Positions 12,428 to 22,068 of a stretch of 64,000 nt of DNA are shown in pieces. This DNA comes from Cylindrobasidium torrendii FP15055 ss-10 (lineage: Eukaryota; Basidiomycota; Agaricomycetes; Agaricales; Physalacriaceae): the NCBI GenBank assembly GCA_000934385.1, contig KN880438.1, positions 1 through 64,000 of the forward strand, given 5' to 3'. Position 1 is the stretch's first letter; every line of letters starts with the position of its first letter. Below the pieces are notes generated by a model that was given only the letters and a program-made list of their open reading frames with translations, was not told the DNA's origin and ran no database searches. Both the position numbers and the translations under genes were made by a program.

Positions 12428-13270
12428 TCAGTCCAACTGAGGCTCAAGTTTTGGCATATCAATTGGTCCGCATATTGCAAAGCGGGACATAAGATGTTCA
12501 TGCGCGAGATCTTCTGGAGTCAGTGCTCGCTGTTCCTCAGGATGAGGGCAAGGTGGGAGTGGTGGTGGGGATGAGCTCGGTGGTCGGGGGCGGTAATCAG
12601 GCGATTCCCTTCCGGCAGGCGTGTTGGGGGAAGGTGAAAATAATGCTACAGATGCGCTGGACCTGTCCATCGAGCCATCATCGTTGTCAAAGGGGGTGCA
12701 TGCCTCCAGAGGCCCTACTTTGAGAGTAGCATCCTTCAATGTTTTGCAACACATGACTTTCAACTTGCTCCCATCCACCTTGATGTACTCGCGTTCCAGA
12801 CCGATGTGTTTCTTCAAATGGTGGTTCATGCAGGACTGAACGGAAGTCACATAAGTGCAATGCATGCAACGCAGATTGTTCGGCTTTTCATGACTACACA
12901 GACGCTATCAAGCCGGGGTTCCTTCCAGTAAGTGGAACTGACGTACCATGAGAGCATATGCGAACGTAGGTTAGCCTTCTGACGAAATGATTTCCCACAA
13001 CCCGGATGGGAACAAGGAAAGAGCCTGGGTCACCGTGAGCCCATCGACGGATAAACAATAGGGAGGGACACGCACTGTTTGGTAGAATCGTCGTGAATGA
13101 ATTGATGACGCCTCAAATTGGCTGGCCTGGCAAAATAACATCCACAAGTCTCACAGAGGAATTCCTACTCGCCGGATGCATCTGTTTTAGAGGGAAGAAG
13201 AGTGTAACATTATAACACTTACCTTGCCTTCCCGAGGGATAGTTGATGGATTGGCTTTCGTTCTGGCCAT
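12428..13270 (-). CDS. Small C2H2 zinc-finger protein, putative transcription factor
   Basis: Four exons (13223-13270, 13076-13164, 12947-13024, 12428-12893) give 226 aa starting MARTKANPSTIPREGK. Three tandem zinc fingers follow: CETCGCYF...HQFIH, then CSHPGCGKSFRQKANLRSH, then CMHCTYVTSVQSCMNHHLKKH. Introns fall between or within fingers, which is why no single open frame shows the domain. The C-terminal half is Pro/Ser-rich with acidic patches and could be an activation or interaction region. A TATA-like TATAAAAG lies about 75 bp upstream on the coding strand. The fingers indicate sequence-specific DNA binding; the target is unknown and I cannot match it to a named regulator. Confidence 0.85.
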
Positions 13271-13343
13271 GTTTTTACCAATTGGTCACTGAGAATCCGG
13301 CGGATGAGGGGAGATGAAGAGATTGCGTCCACGGAAGCAACAT

Positions 13344-13351
13344 CTTTTATA
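13344..13351 (-). promoter_or_regulatory. TATA box of the C2H2 gene
   Basis: TATAAAAG on the minus strand, about 75 bp upstream of the start codon at 13270, at a spacing normal for a fungal core promoter. Confidence 0.5.
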
Positions 13352-13609
13352 GGGCTTCCTACCACAAAGCCTCGGATGCATTGTTCGTCCTTTGTTGTTT
13401 ATTAGAGTTCTGATTTGCTCGGTGGTTTTGTGATGACCGGAGGCCCATAACAATGAGATGGTGAAGGCCCAACATTAACACTCTGGCTAAAATGGACATG
13501 CACACGACTTTGTATTGAGATCTCGGGCATGGATAATAGCTGTATCCGGGTAAATGACAGTGCAACAGATAATAAGGTCACGCACCACACTAGATAATAA
13601 GCACTGTCT

Positions 13610-14482
13610 TCAGCCCTCTTCCATTGCGGCGTCGTCTTCCAATGCCTGAGAATTTTCCCACCATGAAGTGTTTCCCAAACCCTGTTCGACCATGGAGCAC
13701 TAGCAAAAGTTTCAATAGAGGCAACTCGAGAATCAAGGTAGGCCACTGACAACAATACGGTATGGCGACCTTCGCGGCTCCTTTTTGACCTGGATGCCTT
13801 CCGTGACTTGGGGTGGACCAGGCTCGTCGTCGAAGAATTCATCTGACTCGACGCGGACGCGAACAATTTCCCCAGTGTCAATGTACATTCGTGTGTCCTT
13901 GTCCGAGTCCAGTAGTTCGACGTGCCCTTCTTCTTCAGCGGCTTCGGGGAGCCAGAAAAAGGCGCGCTCGTTTGGGTCAAATGCGGATGGATGAGGCAAG
14001 TAGATGGTGGGGACGTAGATGTCGTCGAAAAATCCTATGCTCACTACACTGGTAAGACTATGGTCAGATTGCGAAATCTTGACTTGCATCGTATCACGTC
14101 TTCGGCGGACGATTTGACTTTTGCGAGAATCACCTCTGACCGAAAAGGTCTGAATGCTACCAGTCTGAAGACAACTGGCGTTAATGTTAGACTACATTCG
14201 AGGTGTACTGCGAAGACGCACCTTTGTAATACAATATTCCGTCACCATAGCGGACCTTTCCCTCCCCAACCTGCGTTAGGTCAAACACACACATGCAGAG
14301 CCCTACATCGTGTAGTATCCGGTTTGCATATTTCTTGTTAAGCTCTGCAATGAGCGCGGTGTCCGGGGCAATACCAAAATTTGAAGGGTGAACGCCAACA
14401 GTGTCCTAAGGAAGATATGGGATACGCGTGAATGCAGGGCCAGAAAATGATAACAGACCTTGAGAATCGCGAGATTGAACAT
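13610..14482 (-). CDS. RPC25: RNA polymerase III subunit RPC25/RPC8 (Rpb7 family)
   Basis: Five exons (14459-14482, 14222-14405, 14088-14156, 13751-14043, 13610-13699) give 219 aa, close to yeast Rpc25 (212 aa). The N-terminal Rpb7-like domain starts MFNLAILK, then DTVGVHPSNFGI and NKKYANRILHDVGLCMCVFD. The OB-fold part includes SIGFFDDIYVPTIYLPHPSAF and FFWLPE, and the C-terminus is EQGLGNTSWWENSQALEDD. It forms the stalk of Pol III with Rpc17 and helps initiation. The intron at 14044-14087 must be a GC-AG intron (donor GCAAGT) to give the family-conserved VIRLSIGFFDDI. The start codon is 158 bp from the divergent RING gene, so the promoter is probably shared. Confidence 0.95.
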
Positions 14483-14640
14483 GGAAAAGCAGAGATCGGG
14501 TGTACGGGCCGTTGACCGCACTTGAGTGTGCGCGGGCGTGGCATGTCCTTCGGCTCTCGCCCATGATCATCTCCTTGAGATCCAGGTGCGCGTCAGCGAG
14601 GCGCGCTTGAAGTTGCCTGACTTCATTTCCAGCCAACATA

Positions 14641-16629
14641 ATGTCTGACTCTCAGAACACCGTACCTGTTGCGGATACCCCGCCTGCGGCATCCACGGAG
14701 TCTATCTCGAAGCGCTCTACAGACATTCTCCCTATACCCGATGCACCTCCCTCACCAGTACAACCAACCCAAGTGATTGAGGAAGTCCCTGCGACACAAG
14801 CACCCGCCGAAGCTGCTGAGGGTTCACCTATCCCAGAATCCCAGGCAGATAACACCTCCAATTCGCCCCAGCAGGCCTCGCCACAAGTACCGCACAGCAC
14901 CACTTCGACCACGGACGAAGGGCTTCCTTCCACTCCGGCAGCGAATGCACCTCAGCTGCGCCGAAGACCGACACCACACCGACCGTTGGATCGAGCGCTC
15001 GCGTTCTTCGGGTTTGGACGTTATGCCGACCCCGCAAGGGCGTCAAATTTCGATTTCTTGCGCAAAGGTGGCTTTTCTGCTGTTCAGGTATGTGCTGTAT
15101 GCGAACGGATAAGCGCCAACTTACCAGCGTTAGATGGTAGTGGTCATCGTGTTGCTTGTCATTTCAGGCGTCTTTGAGAGCAAGACCATTCCGAATGTGT
15201 CTGAATGGGACGCGTGCTCCAAGCCGCTGGGAGTATGGGCATCATTATGGAATGTTAGGCTGATCATGGGTATTGGCACTGCGATCTGGAAATGGCGACG
15301 GGAACGCGAAGAGTACGTGGATAACACTGCTTTAACGTCGCCATTTGCCTAATATTCTTAGGCGCGCATCAGCAGGAGATATCGAACTTGGCACTAGTGG
15401 TAGGCCTCCGCCCGCAACAAATCCTAGCTCCCAATATCCGCCTACGGTCAACGCGCCCCAGACCTCTGGGAATTCTCATCCCCACACAAACACTAGGAGT
15501 CTCAATGAGCGCAGGTTCGATATCCCACGCGCTTGTCTGTGCTACCGCTGAATTCGCACAGACTGCTGTTCACAGGACAGACGTACAGCTTTGGTTGGTT
15601 TGTAGTCGCACATGTGCTGCTCTACTCATCATTCGATGATTGTCGTGTGTCTTCACCGCACCTCTGGTGGCTCGTTTTTGCGATCATTGCCGTTACCTAC
15701 GCCTACATGCTCGAAATGGTCCTAATTTCCTTGATTCTCTTCCTCTTGGTGCCTCTACTTTTCGTGAGTCGAATGGACATCAATCAGTTTATCATACTGA
15801 CATGCCGTATAGTTGGGCTGGAACATTGTGCTTATGTGCTTCGGGCGTCACCCTTACCAGAACCCAGGTCTCATCAAACCCGAAATCGGAAAACTTCCCA
15901 AGGAAGTCGTTGACAGGATACCTCTTGTCATGTATATTCCCCCGCCATCGGACCCTACTCTCTATGCCGCAAGCCCCATCAAGCTCCCCGAAGCGCTCTA
16001 TTCGTATCCACCCAAGAAGCCCGACGATGAGGAGAAAGTTGCACCGCATAGAAAACGGTTCAGATGGCTCAAGAAACGCAGCAAACACGCGCAATCCGAT
16101 GAAGAGTCCGCACAGGCAACGCCCAGACCGCAGAAGGCGGATACGGCGGCGAACGATGGCAAGCGTCCAAAGACTTGGGAGGAGTCGTGGGAGAATCCGT
16201 GGGAAGAGGAGGGATATCCATTCGTGATATTGGAGGGCAACAGGGCTGTTTGCGCAGTGTGTTTGATGGACTTTGATGAGCCTTTGAAGAAAGATGAGGC
16301 CGAGGGAGACGAGGATAAGAAGGTAGAAAGGCCCGAAAGTGATCCAAAGCTCAAGAAGGTTGAGACCAAGTCGACTGGTGAAATAGCGGATGAACAACCA
16401 AAGTTGGAAGACGCAGGTGAAGGTGCCCAGCCGTTGAGGCTGCTTGAATGTGGACATGCTTTCCATGTGCGTGATTTGAACATTGCTGTCCATCCATCTG
16501 ACTTTTGGCAAGAAAACCTGTGTCGACCAATGGTTGACTTCGGTCTCTGGAAGATGTCCGGTATGCCAGAAGGCAGTCGAGCTCCCCGAACTCCCATCGA
16601 AGAAGAAGCGGGAGAGGAACAACTCATGA
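14641..16629 (+). CDS. Membrane-anchored RING-H2 E3 ubiquitin ligase
   Basis: Six exons (14641-15087, 15134-15312, 15362-15514, 15562-15763, 15813-16466, 16513-16629) give 583 aa. The first 115 residues are Pro/Ser/Thr/Glu-rich. Hydrophobic segments follow at MVVVIVLLVISGVF, GWFVVAHVLLYSS, LWWLVFAIIAVTYAYMLEMV and LISLILFLLVPLLF, indicating a polytopic membrane protein. The cytosolic C-terminal part has a RING-H2 finger: CAVCLMDF at about residue 465, an acidic insert, then CGHAFHKTCVDQWL and CPVCQKAVE near the end. The last intron splits the finger between His and Cys. RING-H2 proteins transfer ubiquitin with an E2; substrate and membrane are unknown. It shares a short divergent promoter with RPC25. 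Confidence 0.9.
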
Positions 16630-16935
16630 TTCCAGCTTGTGTATAACGATGACCTGACGCTATTGTACACATATACTTATGCCATTCATCAGCTTAACGG
16701 TCGTAATGTAGCTTATGATAAGTTATCAAGCCCCCGCTCGGGGAGATGGCTCATGTTGCAAGACCAAAGGGCTACCTTGGTCCATTCAAATCAATTTCGG
16801 CAGAGATGCCGGCCGAGCGTTCACACGTTCACGTGGGGATCACATGCTGTCGGTACCTAGCACACCGAAGGACCTGGTTGCCATTTACCCACCACTACTT
16901 GCTTTCCTCTCACTTTGAACTCCCTTTCACGAAAA
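16630..16935. other. Intergenic region, promoter of the GH16 gene
   Basis: 306 bp between the RING gene stop and the GH16 start. Nothing beyond promoter space is seen. Confidence 0.6.
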
Positions 16936-18299
16936 ATGCGACCCGCCCTGGCAGCTGGATTGCTTTCTTCGTTCATTCTTGCAGTTCGTGCTCAGGGAAC
17001 GACATGGTGAGCGTTAAATGTATATACAACGGATAGTTTGGGGTTGAGCGATTCACAAGTAACGCTACAAGCTCATGCCCGTCTTCCGCGCCTTGTTGCA
17101 GTGAGTGAACCGTTTGCAATGGCGGTGTATGGCGCTTGACACCAACCTAGGCGAATTTGGCTATTGCGGGGAGGAAACCGTAGGTTGCTTGGCTACAAGC
17201 TGGTTGCACTCAACACTAAGGGAATGGAATAGTTCTGTTTGGGAGGCTGCAATCCATTACACTCGTACAAAGTCGACTCGTGCAATGCTCTCCCGCTGTG
17301 CGTGGACGCCACGGTGCGTCTTGGTCCAGTGCTCTCTAGTACATCGCGACAGCTGTGATGACCCTGATTTCATAGTACTCCTTCGCCAACGACGACCGCG
17401 TTTTGAACAATGCGACTTACTGGGACGGCAATGCAACGGCATATGACTGGGTTGTCGACAAGGGAGCCATATTCAATACAAACTCGTCCGGCGGCGAGCT
17501 TGCCCTCGTTCTGACCGAGGCAAACGGCGGAACCAGAATCTCGTCAACAAGATATGTGCATTATGGCAGTATCACTGCGACTCGTACGTGACCATCCACG
17601 ACACCGGCTGTTCACTCAACTTCCACAGTCAAGACTGGCCGCTGGGGTGGTGTTGTGACGGCTTTTATCACGATGAGCGATATCAAGGACGAAATTGACT
17701 GGGAATTCCCTGGTGCTGCGACCACTGAAGGCCAAACGAACTACTTCTGGCAGGGAGTCATTCCGACTGGCGAGAACCATGGGACAACTGTCAAGGATCT
17801 TTCAGATACCTACAGCAACTACCATGATTATACCATCGACTGGCAACCAGACGCACTTACTTGGTCTATCGACGGCAATGTCGTGCGCACACTCAAACAA
17901 TCAGACACTGTCGACTCCAACGGTGTTGCCAACTACCCCTCCACACCGTCGCGCGTTCAACTCTCGATCTGGCCTGCAGGCACCAATGCCAGTGCGCAGG
18001 GCACCATCGACTGGGCTGGTGGGGAGATCAACTGGAGCGACCCCGACTATACCTCCGCCGGCCACTTCTATGCTCTCGTGAAGGAGGTCTCAATCAAATG
18101 CGCTGATCCCGAAAAGGCGGGAGCGGACATCACTTCCTATGTCTATAACGCGAACATCACGACGAACACGCCTGGGATATCATTTTCGAACGAGTCTACC
18201 ATCAACGGGGCGTCCGCAATCGCTGAGGAGAAGCCAGTTCTACATGGCATGTTGGCCGTCGGTTTGGTTGTCGCGGCATTTGTTGTTCAGTTTGTTTGA
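16936..18299 (+). CDS. GH16 Crh-like cell-wall transglycosylase
   Basis: Six exons (16936-17006, 17072-17100, 17151-17179, 17233-17313, 17376-17583, 17629-18299) give 362 aa. A signal peptide (MRPALAAGLLSSFILAVRAQ) is followed by a Cys-rich module (CPSSAPCCSEFGYCG, FCLGGCNPLHSYKVDSC) like that at the N-terminus of fungal Crh-type GH16 proteins. The catalytic domain carries the family nucleophile and acid/base motif DEIDWEF, then GWNYFW-like NYFWQG and HDYTIDW. It ends in a Ser-rich stretch and a hydrophobic tail (VLHGMLAVGLVVAAFVVQF), consistent with a GPI-anchor signal. Such enzymes crosslink chitin to beta-glucan at the cell surface. Two exons are 29 nt each. Domain order and active-site residues are all visible. 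Confidence 0.94.
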
Positions 18300-18965
18300 A
18301 GTCTTGGGTTTGGGGCGTATGTTGTGTGCACTGGATTTTATAGGAAGGGATATAATCTGTGGCAATAGTCCTGTTGCTTTTCGCATATAATTGTTGTGGG
18401 ATTTGTTAAATGCCACTGTTGTGTGAGGCCTTGCAGAACTCTAAGTCAACTTCCCTAGTTTGTCACAGACCTTCGAACTGGGTTTGGACCGTGATCAAGC
18501 CACAGACCTGTGGCGCCTGTGAACGTCTGAACGCTCAACTTGCTGTTGGCCCTATTCAAGAACTAGTCTGCTATGCCTAGTGTTATTCACATAATCTTGC
18601 ACTTCGTCCTTGTATATTGCCAGTCCACCTTCACCCATGACTGCACTTTGCCATCAGACTTGTGTGATTTCCGATTCTTCAAGTCGCTTGGACCCTGCAT
18701 AAACACACCGGGTATTAGTAGTGTTTCGTCTCCTCGCGTTGCACCTAGCAGTGCATTCATGATTTGTATCGTCTCTTGAGCTATCTGAGAAGGCCTAGCT
18801 TCGCAGCACTCCGAGTCCACCATCATTGGCCAGTTAGGACGAACTGGTGGCTCCTCTGAACTGTGTCAAGGAACGCTACTTCTAACCGGCGCTCTCATCA
18901 CAGGCGCCTAATTGCGTAGGAACAGTGCATGGGCTTGAACTGGCTCTCATCTGTTCTTAACCACC
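18300..18965. other. Intergenic region with one coding-like minus-strand frame
   Basis: 666 bp between the GH16 gene and the next gene. A minus-strand open frame at 18587-18826 has protein-like composition (for example RPSQIAQETIQIMNALLGA), but no start, splice context or family could be established. Otherwise nothing is seen. Confidence 0.45.
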
Positions 18966-20882
18966 ATGTCGGCTCATATGCGTCGAGACACTGGGGATTC
19001 GGAGAGCTACGCGCTCATGGACCAAGGCTCAATGAAGAGCGGAAAGGGCGAAGACACATTTCTGGAGCACTCAGCGGAGAGTCGACGCTCAACATCAACA
19101 CCGGGCGCGCTGCGGGATAGTGTCGTCCTGGGGTGGGATTGGGCGTTGGTAGTACTGCTTCTACATTCTCTGGGTGAGGACAGGCTCGATAAGTATCTCC
19201 AGCAACACTAACACCTTGGACAGTGGACTTTTGCTGGGGTGTCGCTTTACTCGTCTTCTCTCTGGGTGTTGTCCCCATCTCGTGGTGGCTCTCCCAGAAG
19301 GGGCGCGCGCACATAGCAGAGACAAATACTCTCGTCACACTCGTCTCAACTCTGTCGACAACGCATCTCAAGCTTACTCTGGACGCTACCCTTTTGCAGA
19401 TCGCTCGTCTCCGCGCTGCGACAGGATTTACTCTTGGAGAATGGCAATGGATGCAAGATACGCGGATGTGGGCTGTATGGCCCGAGTTTGGCCGACACCG
19501 ACGGCTGCGTACTTGGCTTTACCATGGCGGATGGCTCGTGTTCTGGCTTGGTGTTCAACTCCATTCTGCGAGTATAACAGCCATTATGCAGCCCGTTCCG
19601 TACTTTGTGAAGAGTACGCTGAAGTTGGCCATTACGATTGATGCAAGTTGATCATTGGCAGGCCCTCATCCCAACGGTGTTCCATGCCCTGTGGACACCA
19701 GCAGTGTGTCCTTCGACGCATCTCCCTACTTAAGCAGTGATGCGCAAGAGACAATGGATTTTGCATCTCGCAGCGTTGGAGCGTAGGTTTGTTTCATCTT
19801 GATTTACCCACATCTTACATCTTTTTTGCAGGTCCCTTGCCTCGCAGTACTTCCGGTTCACTGCCAACGATAGCTTGGTTGCTCCTGGTCGAGTCTATGT
19901 CAAAGACTCGATTGGTTATGGCGTCTCTGGACACTACTGGCAATTCGAAAACAACGGTCTCACCACACCAGGCGTCGAGTTCATCACAGACTGTGATACG
20001 ACCGGTACACGCCACGAAGCACTATGGAAGAGCGTGTTCCCCGACCGTGCGGTGCCTACAATAAATCAGAGCCAGAATGGTACCAATCATTTTGTCGCTC
20101 AATCTCTCGCAGTGAACGAAACAGACACGATGAGAGAGGTTCGCAACAGAAATTTGTCGGACAACGCCCCAGCATACTTGGTCGACGCCAGCATGTACGC
20201 ATTAGTGACAGCAACAGGCTCTGGGGTGCTCTTCCTGAGTACCGTCGTTAGTGCTGGACGCTATGAATGGGTGTGTGCATGGAAGACGGAACCTCGTTCG
20301 GTGACCGTTCACCTCATCAACTGGGTAGCGCGCGCTGAAAACGTCACCGACGCGCTACAAATGCCAGCCACTATCGGGCGTGCTGTACAGCAGACCCTGA
20401 CGGGAATATCGGTCGCAGTAGACATGGGTGCGACCTTCAATCCCTATGTCAATCCAGCTTGGGTGTCCTCGTTAATGGATAATGGCGACATGCTGCATTT
20501 CGGGGATGGGAGTTTACCGTATTCTGATAATGCATTCATGGGCAGCCTGCTTGCGGATGGGGTGAAGTCTGGCTTAACAGCTTTCTACCAGCTATACGAC
20601 TCCTCTGCTCAATGGGACTGCCATGACGATGCGCATGTCAAGGCCATGCATTGGAAGTTTGGGAATTCGAACGGGTTAGGGTGGATAGCGATAATATGGA
20701 CGGTTGTCGCGGGATTTTGTGGTCTGGCAGCAGCTTGGATGCTGTTCAAAAGACCGAGGATTGGTGGCGTTGAACCACTGAAAATTACCGACACCTTTGC
20801 GATGGGTAGACATGCAGTGGTGGAACGGGAGGCCCAAGTCACGTTAGTTGTGAGGAATGGGGTTGTTCAACCCCGTTACTAG
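18966..20882 (+). CDS. Polytopic membrane protein of unknown function
   Basis: Four exons (18966-19173, 19224-19613, 19662-19782, 19832-20882) give 589 aa; the start ATG has a CCACC context. Transmembrane segments are seen at about residues 55-90 (WDWALVVLLLHSL and GVALLVFSLGVVPISWWL), 170-190 (GWLVFWLGVQLHSASITAI) and near the C-terminus (LGWIAIIWTVVAGFCGLAAAWML). A long region between them carries several N-x-S/T sites (NDSL, NQSQNGTNH, NETD, NVTD) and is probably extracellular or lumenal. This architecture is familiar from large lineage-specific families of agaricomycete membrane proteins, but I recognise no functional domain. The exon model is well supported because the frame runs through all three introns. 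Confidence 0.82.
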
Positions 20883-21027
20883 TCGAACCACTACATATCT
20901 ATATCTCAACTTGTAAGAAAAATGTACATTGCCCAGCTGTGGATTGAGTTATACTTTGAGTGATCGCAATTGAAGGTTGCGTCCATTTCCATTCTGGCGG
21001 ATCGCACACCTGCTTCCCACCATCATC

Positions 21028-21862
21028 ATGGTTTTTCTCCCATCCGACCTTCCTACCGGCGTATTCCAGCTTATCACGGACGAACTTGCTTCTGATGCCG
21101 ACTTTCTACTTCACCAAAGCCTCGTCACCCACTCGAAAGAACAACGGCACGCCCACCGAGTAGTTGTATCGGCGTCAATACCTTGGGCAAAATGGCATGC
21201 GATCGCTTTAAAGCAAGTAGGCGAAGCATTCGTTACCATTTCCTACAGGTACTAACGGTCAGCGTAGAGCGTGAATTTGACACAACAAAAGACGGACGGA
21301 ACGCTAGCGTTCATCGAGGCCGGCGACCTGTCATTGAAGGACATCTTCAGCCAGATTGCGAGGAATCTGTCCAGCGGTGCCCTCGTCATCATCGACGATG
21401 TCTCTACGCTTGAGTGGATTGGACACAGCCGTCTCAGCATCGTCCGCTTTTGCCGCGCAGTTCGTGCTCAATGTATCAAAGTGCGCTCTCATTCTGCGAT
21501 CAGGCTATGTGTTGAATCAAATCCAATGTCTAGAATGCAGCGACGCTGCTGGTTCGCCATCACATCCTAACTCCAGACGAACCGGATGAGCTCTTTCAAG
21601 AACTTCTTCAACTCGCGGCGTACCATTTAGACGTCAAATGCCTTTCGTCTGGTAGAAGTGGTGCAGTCAGCGGTGAAGTACGTCTGTCGCATTTCTTATG
21701 CCGCCCCGCTTAATAAATCTTTAGATATCACTGCACTTGGGCCCACTTGTTCCTCCCGCTCATTCAGTGAAACCCATCATGCGAAGCCAAGCTATACAAT
21801 ATCGACTGAATGACGCAGCAGCGGTGTACTTTGAACGCGGTCATAGCCAGGGTGTACTCTAG
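21028..21862 (+). CDS. ELP6: Elongator complex subunit ELP6
   Basis: Four exons (21028-21216, 21268-21480, 21534-21677, 21725-21862) give 227 aa. The protein has the RecA-like fold of Elp6: LVTHSKEQ, TDGTLAFIEAGDLSLKDIF, SGALVIIDDVSTLEWIG, LLVRHHILTPDEPDELFQ and SSGRSGAVSGEISLHLGPL. Elp6 forms the Elp456 hexamer, which supports wobble-uridine modification of tRNA. No Walker A lysine motif is seen, as expected for this inactive ATPase-like subunit. The neighbours (membrane protein upstream, convergent Zn2Cys6 gene downstream) do not suggest a functional link. Confidence 0.92.
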
Positions 21863-22068
21863 GAGACACAAGGAATCTTTGAAAATGTCATTCAAGTCCT
21901 TGCTAAACTGTAAACAGATTCGTTGTCCCCAAATCATATCAAGTTTGCGAGGATTGCTGGTTTGAAGCCTGAATAAGAGCCGTCGTGGCTTGAGCACAAG
22001 TGACCAATATCAATAAATAGTATCGTATACAACACACAGCAATATATCCAAATGTAGTTTCCCTCTTC

